NCBI RefSeq assembly: GCF_003987185.1
Contig: NZ_PIPS01000001.1
Location: 868,001 to 932,000 of the forward strand
Length of the DNA: 64,000 nt
Source of the DNA: Idiomarina aquatica
GTDB lineage: Bacteria > Pseudomonadota > Gammaproteobacteria > Enterobacterales > Alteromonadaceae
Direction: 5' to 3'
Shown here one piece after another: positions 25,798 to 34,737 of this stretch. A program made the translations under genes and the position numbers. Position 1 is the stretch's first letter, and each line of letters opens with the position of its first letter. The notes under the pieces are model-generated. The model was not told where the DNA came from. It saw only the letters and a program-made list of their open reading frames with translations, and did no database searches.

Positions 25798-27516
25798 TCA
25801 AAGCTCCGCTTCTTGTACTTCGATGTAGGTTTGTTCGCGCCAGACGCCTTCGATTTCGATGATGGAGCCGACTTCGAGGGCGGCGAAAAATTCTTCTAGG
25901 GTCGCGCTTTCACCGTCGATTTCCAATTCGCTGTTTGAAGTGAAGCGTAACTCGTGGCCGTTAACGATGACGCTGTCGCCGTCAATGGACTCTACGGAGC
26001 CTTCAAATTCGGCTTTGCCGCGTTTGTCCGCTCCATTGTCGTCATCTTCGTCTTCATCGTCTGCTTCGATTTCGACTTCGCGGGCTACCAAGATGTCACC
26101 GTCGTAGTCACCTTCGACCTCGACTTCGATGTCGGTTTCAGCGCTGAACAATGCGACAAACTCCTCAACGGTCAGTTCTTCATCGTCACCTTCAAACTCG
26201 GTGTTGTCAGCAAATGCGACGCTGATGCCGGCGACGGTCATGCCGTCGACGGTTACATCACTGGCAATGCCTTTGACTTCACCTTCGCGGTCGTCCTCTT
26301 CTGCGCGTTTAATTTTTAGCGCCAGATATTCGCCGTCATCGTTGACCACAGCCAATACTTTTAGCCAGTCGTTAACGGCGATTCGGTCAAAATTAAACTG
26401 ACGTGCGCCCTGACCGGAGGTATCGAGGTAACTGGTGTCTTCGTCAACAACAAAGGTGATGTCGTTAACCACGAAGGTTTGCGCGTCAGCATCGACGGCG
26501 GTGACCTGACCTTCGGTCTTCTGGCGTGCTTCCTTAGCAATAAATTCGACTTCTTTGGCGTTTAACTGCTCACCGTCGTATTCCGCTTCGACTTTTACCC
26601 GCACGCCGTTGGTCAGGCGCGAGGCCGGGCCGTCTTCAAATTCGGTGTCGTCGGTTACGGTAAAGGTATAGCGGTTAACCTCAAAGGTACCTGCGGTTTC
26701 ATCATAGCCGCTGACGATACCGGCAATTTTTACTTCGTCGGCATCATCGATGTCGTCAAATTCACGATCTTTGTTCTCAATTTCGGTCGCTACCAGGGTC
26801 TGTGTTTCAGCATCAAACGCTTCACCTTCGACTTTAACGTACAGACCGTCTTCCAGATCGTCAGCCGTCATGTCATCAAACTCGGCACTGCTGTAGTCAA
26901 TGGTCAGTTCGTTGAGCATGAAGGTTTGTGCTGTGGTATCGAGCGCACTGACGGTGCCTTTAAGCTTCATTTCCGTTTCGTCGTTTTCCAACTCGATACG
27001 GGTCGCATAAAAATCGCCGTTGTCATCGATGTAACCACTCACTTCGATGATATCTCCTACCGCCAGGGTATCGGCGTCGGTTTCGTCGAACTCGGTTAAG
27101 TCATTAAAGACGACTTGCTGGCCAAGCACTTCAATAATGCCGGCTTCACGGTCAATAAAGCTGACCGGACCTTGCAAATGTTCTTCGTAACGGATATCGG
27201 TGGCTTCAGGGTCCTCGCCATCGTTAGAGGAGGAAGCCGCCAGTGAAACAACCATACCGACTTTAAGATCACCTTCTGTTGCCGCCGGATTATTGCCGGT
27301 CGCAATGTTGGCGTTCTCTGAGCGATAGCGCTGACCGTTTACATACACACTACCAAACCCGGTTATTACGCCTTCAGTATAAACCGTGGTTGAGCTGCCG
27401 CTGTTGTCATCGCCTGGCGGTGGGTTGGACACGTTGTCATCGGATGAATCGGAGCCGCCGCAAGCAGCCAGTGTGGTGGACAGTGCAAGTGCAATGAGTG
27501 ATTTAGAGAAACGCAT
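25798..27516 (-). CDS. DUF5666-domain lipoprotein
   Basis: The 572-residue acidic protein has a lipoprotein signal (lipobox LAAC, CGGSDSSDD) and a string of related beta-rich modules of about 70 residues, the DUF5666 type: each has a G-V/I start (EGVITGFGSVYVNGQ), a central V...G..V.V and an ATxIE closing strand (YATRIELE, VATEIENK). I count about seven modules. Long Asp/Glu runs (EADDEDEDDDNGAD) suggest calcium binding or exclusion from membranes. The family is common in marine bacteria, but its function is unknown. GGGAGG precedes the ATG. The gene ends TGA directly at a family A array, and it is likely transcribed alone. Confidence 0.85.
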   Translation of the reverse strand: MRFSKSLIALALSTTLAACGGSDSSDDNVSNPPPGDDNSGSSTTVYTEGVITGFGSVYVNGQRYRSENANIATGNNPAATEGDLKVGMVVSLAASSSNDGEDPEATDIRYEEHLQGPVSFIDREAGIIEVLGQQVVFNDLTEFDETDADTLAVGDIIEVSGYIDDNGDFYATRIELENDETEMKLKGTVSALDTTAQTFMLNELTIDYSSAEFDDMTADDLEDGLYVKVEGEAFDAETQTLVATEIENKDREFDDIDDADEVKIAGIVSGYDETAGTFEVNRYTFTVTDDTEFEDGPASRLTNGVRVKVEAEYDGEQLNAKEVEFIAKEARQKTEGQVTAVDADAQTFVVNDITFVVDEDTSYLDTSGQGARQFNFDRIAVNDWLKVLAVVNDDGEYLALKIKRAEEDDREGEVKGIASDVTVDGMTVAGISVAFADNTEFEGDDEELTVEEFVALFSAETDIEVEVEGDYDGDILVAREVEIEADDEDEDDDNGADKRGKAEFEGSVESIDGDSVIVNGHELRFTSNSELEIDGESATLEEFFAALEVGSIIEIEGVWREQTYIEVQEAEL

Positions 27517-27607
27517 GGTAACCTCCCGTGCGAATAATCAAAAAAGTGTAACAAAGTATTACCATGCTTCTGATTAGTTACAAAGGGGTTTACGGGAAAT
27601 TTACTAT

Positions 27608-27876
27608 TTAGGCTCGCTTTGCTCGCGGGGTAGAGCCTGCGGCTGGGATAGGCCTTCGGCGGCTTAGGCGCTTCGCGCGGTTTAGGGCCTTCGGCCGGTG
27701 TAGGGCTGCGCCGGTTTGGGGTTTGATCTTTATCCCGCGAGCAAAGCGAGCCTAAACCGCCGAAGGCCTACACCAGCCGCAGGCTCTAGACCGCGGAGCG
27801 CAGCGAAGCCTACCCCGGCCGAAGGCCCTAAACCGCGGAGCGCAGCGAAGCCTAAACCGCGAACGAAGTGAGCCTA
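27608..27876. repeat. Family A array joining DUF5666 and purL
   Basis: A left arm (GGCTCGCTTTGCTCGCGGGG, TAGAGCCTGCGGCTG), the pivot in reverse orientation (GGGCTGCGCCGGTTTGGGG then GATCTTTATCCCGC at 27700-27740) and an inverted arm running into the purL stop codon. The purL TAG is the first triplet of the last unit on the minus strand. Confidence 0.93.
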
Positions 27877-30800
27877 GAAAGCCGTCCGGGCGTTGCGGAA
27901 CAGGCGCATCCATGGGCTGTCTTCGCCCCACTCGTCTGGGTGCCAGCTGTTGGCGACGGTGCGGAATACGCGTTCCGGGTGCGGCATCATGGCGGTGACT
28001 CGACCATCGCTGTTGGTCACCGCGGTAATGCCATTCGGGCTGCCGTTCGGGTTACACGGATAGCTTTCCGTGACTTCGCCCCAGTTATTGATGTAGCGCA
28101 TGGCCACCTGACCGGCATTTTCTAACTGGCTTTGCTGCGCCGTGTTCTTGAACTCGGCGCGGCCTTCACCGTGCGACACCGCAATCGGCATCCGTGAACC
28201 GGCCATGCCGCTGAAGAACGCTGAATTGGACTCGGCTACCTCCACCAGGCTGAAACGGGCTTCAAAACGTTCACTGCGGTTGGTGACAAACCGCGGCCAA
28301 TGATCGGTTCCCGGGATCAGTTCTTTCAACGTGGTCAGCATCTGACAACCGTTACAAACCCCAAGTGCCAGCGTGTCGTTACGTTCAAAGAACGCCTGGA
28401 ACTGCTCGCGGGCGCGGGCATTGAACAGAATCGACTTCGCCCAGCCTTCACCGGCGCCCAGTACGTCACCGTATGAGAAGCCGCCACAGGCCGCCAGCGC
28501 TTGCATATCTTTGAGGTCAACACGGCCAGCGAGAATGTCACTCATGTGCACGTCAATGGCTTCGAAACCGGCACGATCCCAGGCTGCGGCCATCTCATAG
28601 TGAGAATTAACGCCCTGCTCACGTAAAATCGCCACGCGTGGGGCATTGCCCTTACTGATGTATGGCGCCGCAATATCCTCGTGTACATCAAAGGTCAGAT
28701 CCGCCTGCAAGCCCGGGTTGTCAGCACGCTGCTTGAGCTGGAATTCCTCATCAGCGCAGACCGGATTATCCCGCAGTCGCTGCATCTGATGGGTGGTTTC
28801 CGCCCACAGAGTACGGAAATGGGTGCGCGAGCCAGTAAGTACTTGCTTACCGTCGATGGTAAAGCTCACCTCATCTTTCTCGGTTGGCTGACCAATGTTG
28901 TGAACCAAATGACCGATGCCGTTGATGTGATACGCCTTCATCACATGTTCAAGTTGTTCGTCGGTAACCTGCAACACCGCACCGAGTTCTTCTGAGAACA
29001 GCAATTTCATGGCATCTTCGGTGGTCGAGCCAAAATCACGCCCGAGCGCACGGCCGCCGGCCTTGGCGGCGTCGTCGAGATCAATCTCAACACCGCAATG
29101 GCCGGCAAACGCCATTTCGGCCACAGTGGTGAATAAGCCGCCGTCGGAACGGTCGTGATAGGCAAGGATACGACCTTCGCCGATCAGTTCCTGGGTGGTT
29201 TCGAAGAAGGCTTTAAATTCGCCCGCGTCATCTAAATCTGGCGTTTCAGTACCGAACTGCTGGAACACCTGTGCCAGCGCCGAGGCGCCTAATCGGTTTT
29301 TACCGTTACCTAAGTCCACCAGCAACAAATGAGTCTTGCCTTTATCCAGGCGCAACTGCGGTGTGAGCGTATTACGAATGTCATTGACCCGTGCAAACGC
29401 CGTGATCACCAGCGACATCGGTGCGGTTACTGCTTTATCTTCACCGTCTTCCTGCCACTGTGTTTTCATCGACATTGAATCTTTACCGACCGGGATGGTG
29501 ATGCCTAACGCCGGGCAAAGCTCTTCGCCGACGGCTTTCACGGCTTCATAAAGGCCAGCATCTTCACCGGGGTGGCCGGCTGCCGCCATCCAGTTGGCCG
29601 ACATTTTCACGCGTTGCAGATGGCCAACGTCAGCTGCGGCAAGGTTCGTTAACGCCTCACCCACTGCCATCCGCGCGGATGCGCCGTAGTTCAGCAATGC
29701 CAGCGGCGTGCGCTCACCCATCGCCATGGCTTCGCCGTGATAGGTATCGTAGCTTTGTGCGGTAACGGCCACATCAGCCACCGGGATCTGCCACGGACCA
29801 ACCATTTGGTCACGGTTAACCAGGCCGGTAACGGTACGGTCACCGATGGTGATTAAGAAAGTTTTCTCGGCAATCGCCGGCAACCGCATCAAACGTTCTG
29901 CGGCTTGCTGAGGGCTAATACCGTCCAGTGTCAGCACCTCGCCCTCGGCTTTTTTGCTTTGCACGTCGCGATGCATTTTCGGTGGCTTACCGAGCAACAC
30001 GTCCAGCGGCAGATCGATCGGCTGGTTATGGAATTTAGCGTCGTTGAGCAAAATGGTCAGCTCTTCGGTGGCCTCGCCAATAACGGCGTATTCCGCGCGT
30101 TCGCGGGCACAGATGTCTTCAAAGCGCTGCAGATTTTCCGGCGCAATCGCCATCACATAACGTTCCTGCGACTCGTTACACCAGATTTCCAACGGCGTCA
30201 TACCCGGTTCGTCGTTCGGAATGTCACGCAGTTCAAACTTGCCGCCACGGCCGCCATCGCTGACCAGTTCCGGCATGGCGTTGGACAAACCACCGGCACC
30301 AACGTCATGAATAAAGGCGATGGGGTTGTCCGCACCGAGCTGCCAGCAGCGGTCGATGACTTCCTGGCAGCGACGTTCCATTTCCGGGTTGTCACGCTGC
30401 ACCGAAGCGAAATCGAGATCCTCGGTTGATTCACCGCTGGCCATCGATGAGGCAGCACCGCCGCCCAGGCCGATGTTCATCGCTGGACCACCCAATACCA
30501 CCAGTTTGGCTCCGACCGGGATGTCGCCCTTTTGCACGTGCGCTTCGCGAATATTACCCAAACCGCCGGCGATCATGATCGGTTTATGATAGCCGCGCAT
30601 CTCACGGCCATTATGGCTGTTGACGGTCTGTTCAAAGGTGCGGAAGTAACCGGTCAGTGCCGGACGACCAAATTCGTTGTTAAATGCGGCACCACCCAGC
30701 GGACCTTCCAGCATGATGTCCAGCGCGGTCACGATGCGCGCCGGTTTGCCGTAGTTTTCTTCCCACGGCTGCTTGAAGCCCGGGATGTTCAGGTTAGAAA

Positions 30801-31869
30801 CACTGAAACCGACCAATCCGGCTTTAGGTTTGGAGCCGACACCGGTAGCGCCTTCGTCACGAATCTCACCGCCGGAGCCCGTTGCTGCACCCGGATACGG
30901 CGAAATGGCCGTCGGGTGGTTGTGGGTTTCGACTTTCATCAGAATGTGAATGGGTTCGTGGTTGTAGCTGTAGGTTCCGGCTGCGCCTTCACGGTTTAGG
31001 CTCGCGCTTTGCGCTTGCGGTTTAGGGGCTGCGCCCGATATCGGGGCTGGGTAAAAACGGCCGGCGTCGAACCCTTCCATCACGGCGGCGTTATCTTTGT
31101 ACGCCGACAATACGTAATCCGGGGTTACTTCATAGGTGTTTTTGATCATTTTAAACAGCGACTTCGGCTGTTCGACACCGTCGATGGTCCAGTCGGCGTT
31201 AAAAATTTTGTGTCGGCAATGCTCTGAGTTGGCCTGCGCGAACATGTACAACTCGATGTCGTTCGGGTTGCGGTTGAGTTTTTTAAAGTTTTCAACCAGA
31301 TAGTCAATTTCGTCGTCGGCCAGCGCCAAGCCCAGGCTGATGTTGGCGTCAGCCAGTGCCGCGCGGCCGCCGGCCAGGATGTCGACGCTGGACAATGGTT
31401 TTGGCTCATGCTTCTCGAATAACTTTTCGGCGTCCTGCTCGTGATACAACACGGACTCGGTCATACGGTCATGCAGCAGCGCAGCGGCCTGTTTTTGTTC
31501 TTCGCCGGATAAATCCCCCTCGAGGAAATAGGCAATACCACGCTCGATACGATGGACATTCTTCAAGTCGCAGTTATGCGCGATATCGGTCGCTTTTGAT
31601 GCCCAAGGGCTGATGGTACCCAGACGAGGGGTAACCAATAGATAGTTGCAACCATCCTCGTGGGACTGTGCCTCGCCGGCATCCGGGCCGTAAGTTAAGA
31701 GTTTTGTGAGGGTATCGCGCTGGGCGTCTGAGAGCGGTGAGTGTAGATTTACGAAGTGTCGGTATTCGGCGTAGAGCCCTTTGACCGGCAACCCCGCCTG
31801 CTTTAACTGTTCGAGTTTCTTGGTAATTTTAAAGGCGGATAATGCCGGTGCACCACGAAAGATTTCCAC
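27874..31869 (-). CDS. purL: Phosphoribosylformylglycinamidine synthase PurL
   Basis: The 1331-residue enzyme converts FGAR to FGAM with ATP and glutamine in purine synthesis. All domains of large gammaproteobacterial PurL are present: the N-terminal domain and linker, the two AIRS-like halves ([23 protein letters not shown] and GVNPRDQ-like segments), and the glutaminase domain with nucleophile Cys in LGVCNGCQM and the SHGEGR triad part. I chose the GTG at 31869, which gives [13 protein letters not shown] (read with initiator Met), matching the family's start, and has GGAGA eight bases upstream; a much longer frame upstream is only repeat. Residues about 272-300 hold an insertion, [21 protein letters not shown], made by a family A repeat. 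The stop codon is repeat-supplied. Confidence 0.97.
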   Translation of the reverse strand: MEIFRGAPALSAFKITKKLEQLKQAGLPVKGLYAEYRHFVNLHSPLSDAQRDTLTKLLTYGPDAGEAQSHEDGCNYLLVTPRLGTISPWASKATDIAHNCDLKNVHRIERGIAYFLEGDLSGEEQKQAAALLHDRMTESVLYHEQDAEKLFEKHEPKPLSSVDILAGGRAALADANISLGLALADDEIDYLVENFKKLNRNPNDIELYMFAQANSEHCRHKIFNADWTIDGVEQPKSLFKMIKNTYEVTPDYVLSAYKDNAAVMEGFDAGRFYPAPISGAAPKPQAQSASLNREGAAGTYSYNHEPIHILMKVETHNHPTAISPYPGAATGSGGEIRDEGATGVGSKPKAGLVGFSVSNLNIPGFKQPWEENYGKPARIVTALDIMLEGPLGGAAFNNEFGRPALTGYFRTFEQTVNSHNGREMRGYHKPIMIAGGLGNIREAHVQKGDIPVGAKLVVLGGPAMNIGLGGGAASSMASGESTEDLDFASVQRDNPEMERRCQEVIDRCWQLGADNPIAFIHDVGAGGLSNAMPELVSDGGRGGKFELRDIPNDEPGMTPLEIWCNESQERYVMAIAPENLQRFEDICARERAEYAVIGEATEELTILLNDAKFHNQPIDLPLDVLLGKPPKMHRDVQSKKAEGEVLTLDGISPQQAAERLMRLPAIAEKTFLITIGDRTVTGLVNRDQMVGPWQIPVADVAVTAQSYDTYHGEAMAMGERTPLALLNYGASARMAVGEALTNLAAADVGHLQRVKMSANWMAAAGHPGEDAGLYEAVKAVGEELCPALGITIPVGKDSMSMKTQWQEDGEDKAVTAPMSLVITAFARVNDIRNTLTPQLRLDKGKTHLLLVDLGNGKNRLGASALAQVFQQFGTETPDLDDAGEFKAFFETTQELIGEGRILAYHDRSDGGLFTTVAEMAFAGHCGVEIDLDDAAKAGGRALGRDFGSTTEDAMKLLFSEELGAVLQVTDEQLEHVMKAYHINGIGHLVHNIGQPTEKDEVSFTIDGKQVLTGSRTHFRTLWAETTHQMQRLRDNPVCADEEFQLKQRADNPGLQADLTFDVHEDIAAPYISKGNAPRVAILREQGVNSHYEMAAAWDRAGFEAIDVHMSDILAGRVDLKDMQALAACGGFSYGDVLGAGEGWAKSILFNARAREQFQAFFERNDTLALGVCNGCQMLTTLKELIPGTDHWPRFVTNRSERFEARFSLVEVAESNSAFFSGMAGSRMPIAVSHGEGRAEFKNTAQQSQLENAGQVAMRYINNWGEVTESYPCNPNGSPNGITAVTNSDGRVTAMMPHPERVFRTVANSWHPDEWGEDSPWMRLFRNARTAF
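30975..31055. repeat. Family A repeat inserted in frame inside purL
   Basis: On the minus strand the stretch reads GCCCCTAAACCGCAAGCGC, then AAAGCGCGAGCCTAAACCG and GGCGCAGCC, the same blocks as the intergenic arrays. It lies between conserved GRFYPA and [20 protein letters not shown], where E. coli PurL has a short surface segment. It adds about 18 residues without frameshift or stop. Confidence 0.85.
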
Positions 31870-31907
31870 TTTGCTGTCTCCAAACGCTGGGGAATTTTTG
31901 CGTGCGA

Positions 31908-31935
31908 AGTATACAGTAAAGCATGGGTTAATGGA
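31908..31935 (-). promoter_or_regulatory. Possible purL promoter
   Basis: A TATACT hexamer (31908-31913, minus strand) lies about 40 bases upstream of the purL GTG, with only a weak -35 (TTCCAT) 17 bases before it. The repeat array begins immediately upstream, so this promoter sits in the only non-repeat gap. Confidence 0.4.
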
Positions 31936-31937
31936 AT

Positions 31938-32166
31938 TCCTAGAGCCTTCGGCTGGTTTAGGGCCTTCGGCCGGTTTAGAGCCTTCGGCTGGTTTGGGCC
32001 TTCGGCTGGTTTGTGCTCGCTTTGCTCGCGGTGTAGCTTGCTGCCTTCGGCGCAAGGGTTTGGGGGCTTCGCCCGTTAAACCGCGAAGCCTAAACCGGCG
32101 CTGCCCTATCCCGCGCGAAGCGCCCAAACCGCGCGAAGCGCCCGGATCGCGAGCACAGCGAGCCTA
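31938..32166. repeat. Family A array between purL and rfaH
   Basis: Four direct half-units (TAGAGCCTTCGGCTGGTTT and TAGGGCCTTCGGCCGGTTT) lead to GTAGCTTGCTGCCTTCGGCG and GGGGGCTTCGCCCGTTAAAC, a module also found at 57177 and 58704. Inverted units follow, ending in the TAG stop of rfaH. Confidence 0.92.
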
Positions 32167-32649
32167 GAGAGCAAGTTCGCTGTAACTAAAGGTTGCGGTA
32201 ACTTCTTTTTGCATCCATTCAAGCATGACGAAACAGCGTGATTCGCCGTCGAGTTTAATGACCTTTGCCAGGAAGCCTTTGAAGGGACCGGATTTTATTT
32301 CGACCTTGTCGCCAACCTTGGGCGCCAGCGTATCTTCGCCTTGATCCAGCTGTTTGAGCTGCTGGATAAATTCGTCGGGGATTTGTGGAATATTGTCACC
32401 AAAACGCAGTACTGAGGCGACGCCGTAGGTGCTGCGCAGTTTGTAAAATTGCTCGATGAGGTTGTCGGGGTGCACGAAAAGATAGCCCGGGAACATGGGT
32501 TCGAGGACTTTTTGGCGCACGCCACGGCGGATTTTTTCTACCATTAACTGCGGGCAATAGGCTTCAAAGCCTTGGTTTTCAAGGTTTTGTACTGCCCGGA
32601 CTTCCTGTCTGGGTTTGCTTTTTAAAACGTACCAAGCGTCGTTATCCAT
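32164..32649 (-). CDS. rfaH: RfaH-type transcription antitermination protein
   Basis: The 161-residue protein is an RfaH paralogue of NusG. It starts with the NGN-domain signature WYVLKSKPRQEVRAVQNLENQGFEAYCP, has the MFPGYLFV loop, and ends with a KOW-like domain (VGDKVEIKSGPFKGFLAKVIKLDG...MQKEVTATFSYSEL). RfaH is recruited to RNA polymerase at ops sites in long surface-polysaccharide operons and links transcription to translation. A capsule locus 14 kb away is an obvious candidate target, although I found no ops sequence at its head. The gene lies between purL and mltF, where E. coli has none, and ends in the TAG of a repeat array. Confidence 0.93.
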   Translation of the reverse strand: MDNDAWYVLKSKPRQEVRAVQNLENQGFEAYCPQLMVEKIRRGVRQKVLEPMFPGYLFVHPDNLIEQFYKLRSTYGVASVLRFGDNIPQIPDEFIQQLKQLDQGEDTLAPKVGDKVEIKSGPFKGFLAKVIKLDGESRCFVMLEWMQKEVTATFSYSELAL

Positions 32650-32696
32650 AACTCATCCACCCTCGTTTATTGTGTTTTTTACCGCTAAGTTTTTTT

Positions 32697-32872
32697 CACC
32701 GCGGAGAGCACTGAGAACGCGGAGAAAAGACTTTTAATGGAAAACCCATTTGTTCAGGCTTTGGTTTTGGAATGGGCTTTGTGCCCATCAACAACACCAG
32801 CAATTATATCATCCGTGAGCTTTGGTGTTTTAACCTTAAAAAAACTCTGTGCTCTCAGCGCCCTCTGCGGTG
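32697..32872. repeat. Family D MITE-like element, copy 1
   Basis: A 176-bp element with imperfect terminal inverted repeats of about 30 bp: it opens CACCGCGGAGAGCACTGAG and closes GCCCTCTGCGGTG. The core has GGAAAACCCATTTGTTCAGG. No real coding sequence; a short frame inside is not supported. Copy 2 follows after 15 bases. Confidence 0.85.
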
Positions 32873-32887
32873 AACACGGTGTTTTTT

Positions 32888-33062
32888 CACCGCGGAGAGC
32901 ACTGAGAACGCGGAGAAAAGACTTTTAATGGAAAACCCATTTGTTCAGGTTTGGTTTTGGATTCGGGCTTTGTGCCCATCAGCAACACCAGCAATTGTAT
33001 CATCCGTGAGCTTTGGTGTTTTAACCCTAAAAACCTCTGTGCTCTCTGCGCCCTCTGCGGTG
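32888..33062. repeat. Family D MITE-like element, copy 2
   Basis: A direct repeat of copy 1, about 90 percent identical by eye, with the same ends. The tandem arrangement between rfaH and the small basic gene suggests a local duplication or a second insertion into the spacer. Confidence 0.85.
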
Positions 33063-33087
33063 ACCCGCTTGTCTCTGCGCTCTAGCC

Positions 33088-33222
33088 TCAATCGATTTTT
33101 GGGTTGCCGCCTTTTTGCACGATGCGGAACCATTTTTCGCGGCGTTCGGTGATGCGTTTACGGCGTTTGCGGATGACCGCGCGGCGGCGTGCGTCGTTTG
33201 CGGTTTTGCGGATTCGGCGCAT
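33088..33222 (-). CDS. Small basic protein, 44 residues
   Basis: An open frame with ATG at 33222 and AGGAG seven bases upstream encodes 44 residues beginning MRRIRKTANDARRRAV and continuing RKRRKRITERREKWFR, IVQKGGNPKID. About 20 residues are Arg or Lys, so the protein is predicted helical and nucleic-acid binding. The good ribosome site and the position between mltF and rfaH, in the same direction, support a real gene. It resembles no family I recognise; a ribosome- or RNA-associated role is inference from charge only. Confidence 0.55.
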   Translation of the reverse strand: MRRIRKTANDARRRAVIRKRRKRITERREKWFRIVQKGGNPKID

Positions 33223-33263
33223 GGTTGGCTCCTACGTGTGGGTTCGGGGGTATTGTGCCTTAA

Positions 33264-33286
33264 CTTGCGCCGAAGGCGCAAGCTAC
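33264..33286. repeat. Single family B hairpin downstream of mltF
   Basis: CTTGCGCC...GGCGCAAGCTAC, 23 bp, between the mltF stop (33303) and the small basic gene. It can form a hairpin in the mltF message. Confidence 0.8.
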
Positions 33287-33302
33287 CAAAGGTGCGGGTG
33301 CG

Positions 33303-34667
33303 TTATAAGCGTCCTTGTTCGTCGAGCCACTTTAACGTGTCATAAAAACGGCGGATATTGCCAACATAGGTGACCGGCTCGTCACCGCGGGCGAAACCGA
33401 ATTTAGTCTGGCGGTAGAACTCCTTCTTGCGCAGCAGCGGTAACCGCTGCTTAACGTCCAGCCAACGATCGGGGTTACCGCCTTGACGTTCCGTCAGTAC
33501 CCGCGCGTCCTCGAGGTGTCCAAAGCCAATGTTATAAGCGGCCAGTGCAAACCAGGTGCGATCTGGTTCGGGTATGCGTGCCGGAATGCGCCGCATCATC
33601 CGCTCCAGATAACGGGCTCCGCCACGAATGCTTTGCTCGGCATTAAGACGGCTTTTCACCCCCATCGCCTTGGCTGTCGGCAAGGTCAGCATCATCATCC
33701 CCCTCACCCCGGTTGGCGATACCGCCCGTGGATTCCATAACGACTCCTGATAAGAAATCGCGGCTAATAGCCGCCAGTCCAGTGTACCGGCATGCTCTTT
33801 AAATACATCAATATACTTAGGTAGCGTGGTTTTTACCGCCTCAATGAACAGGCTGGTGGTGACGTAGTTAAATTGTTTGACGTGGCCAAAGTGGCGCTCT
33901 TTGATATAGGCTAGGCGCCCACTGCTGCGAATTTCACCAAAATACTGAATAACAGCGCTGTACAATGAGTCATCCGTCGTTTGCGCCAGGGCCCAGGCGA
34001 CCGGCTGATCGTGTTTAAGGGTAAAGGCGACACTCAAACCGGGGTAGGCACGGCGTTGCACTTCCAATTGGTTGCTGTCAGCAATGGTGTAGTCGATTTC
34101 TTCGCGGGCCACCATACGAAGTAATTCCACCGCATCGTGGTCACGGGTCGCGCGCCATTGCAAACCGGGAATACTCTCGCCCAGTGCCTTTAGGTATTCA
34201 TGGTGTGAGCTGCCTTCGACAACCACAATCTCACCGTCGGTGACTTGCTGTAAATCCCGCGGGCGCTGGCGGGAGCCTTGTTTAAACACCAGTTTCTGGC
34301 TGATGATGTCATACGGAGGGCCAAAGCGGTACAGCGTAGCGCGTGCTGAGGTTCGGTCAAGACCGGCAGCAATGATGTCAACGTCACCACGTCGTAACAT
34401 CGTGAACAGGTCATTCACATCAAAGCGCGGCACCATCTGCAGCTCAACACCCAACCGATCGGCGAAGCGCTTGGCTAGGTCATACTCAAAACCTTGCTCG
34501 CGATCGTGATCAAAATAGTAGCTGGTCGGATTCATCAATGTACCGACCCGCAACACCTGACGTTCTTTAACGACCGTCAGCTTGTCGGGGACCTGCTGGG
34601 GCTTGCAGGCGACCAGCGTCACCACACATAAGAGCCACAGAACAACACGCACAAATAGACTTGGCAT
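33303..34667 (-). CDS. mltF: Membrane-bound lytic murein transglycosylase F
   Basis: The 454-residue protein is MltF. It has a lipoprotein-like signal with Cys at residue 21 (LVACKP), then a solute-binding (SBP_bac_3-like) regulatory domain (about 35-260: VLRVGTLMNPTSYYFD, GFEYDLAKRFADRLG, DVDIIAAGLDRTS), then a lytic transglycosylase domain with the catalytic Glu in LLAAISYQESLWNPRAVSPTGVRGMMML and a C-terminal NIGFGHLEDAR block. It cleaves peptidoglycan and is located at the outer membrane. TAGGAAG precedes the ATG. The purL-mltF neighbourhood is conserved in gammaproteobacteria. Confidence 0.95.
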   Translation of the reverse strand: MPSLFVRVVLWLLCVVTLVACKPQQVPDKLTVVKERQVLRVGTLMNPTSYYFDHDREQGFEYDLAKRFADRLGVELQMVPRFDVNDLFTMLRRGDVDIIAAGLDRTSARATLYRFGPPYDIISQKLVFKQGSRQRPRDLQQVTDGEIVVVEGSSHHEYLKALGESIPGLQWRATRDHDAVELLRMVAREEIDYTIADSNQLEVQRRAYPGLSVAFTLKHDQPVAWALAQTTDDSLYSAVIQYFGEIRSSGRLAYIKERHFGHVKQFNYVTTSLFIEAVKTTLPKYIDVFKEHAGTLDWRLLAAISYQESLWNPRAVSPTGVRGMMMLTLPTAKAMGVKSRLNAEQSIRGGARYLERMMRRIPARIPEPDRTWFALAAYNIGFGHLEDARVLTERQGGNPDRWLDVKQRLPLLRKKEFYRQTKFGFARGDEPVTYVGNIRRFYDTLKWLDEQGRL

Positions 34668-34737
34668 TCGCTTCCTATTAATGAACTGACAGGGTCATTT
34701 TAAGGCGGTCTTAAATCGATGCCAAGTTATCTTATCC

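Noticed and set aside
31870-31935. PurR operator upstream of purL
   Set aside because: ACGCAAA and GCGTTT half-like sequences occur but are too far apart and mismatched for a PurR box.
31870-32127. N-terminal extension of PurL by 86 residues
   Set aside because: The upstream frame is repeat sequence. The GTG at 31869 has a good Shine-Dalgarno and matches the family N-terminus.
32737-32928. Small protein inside MITE-like copy 1
   Set aside because: The frame exists only because the element is duplicated; it has no ribosome site and ends in the repeat.
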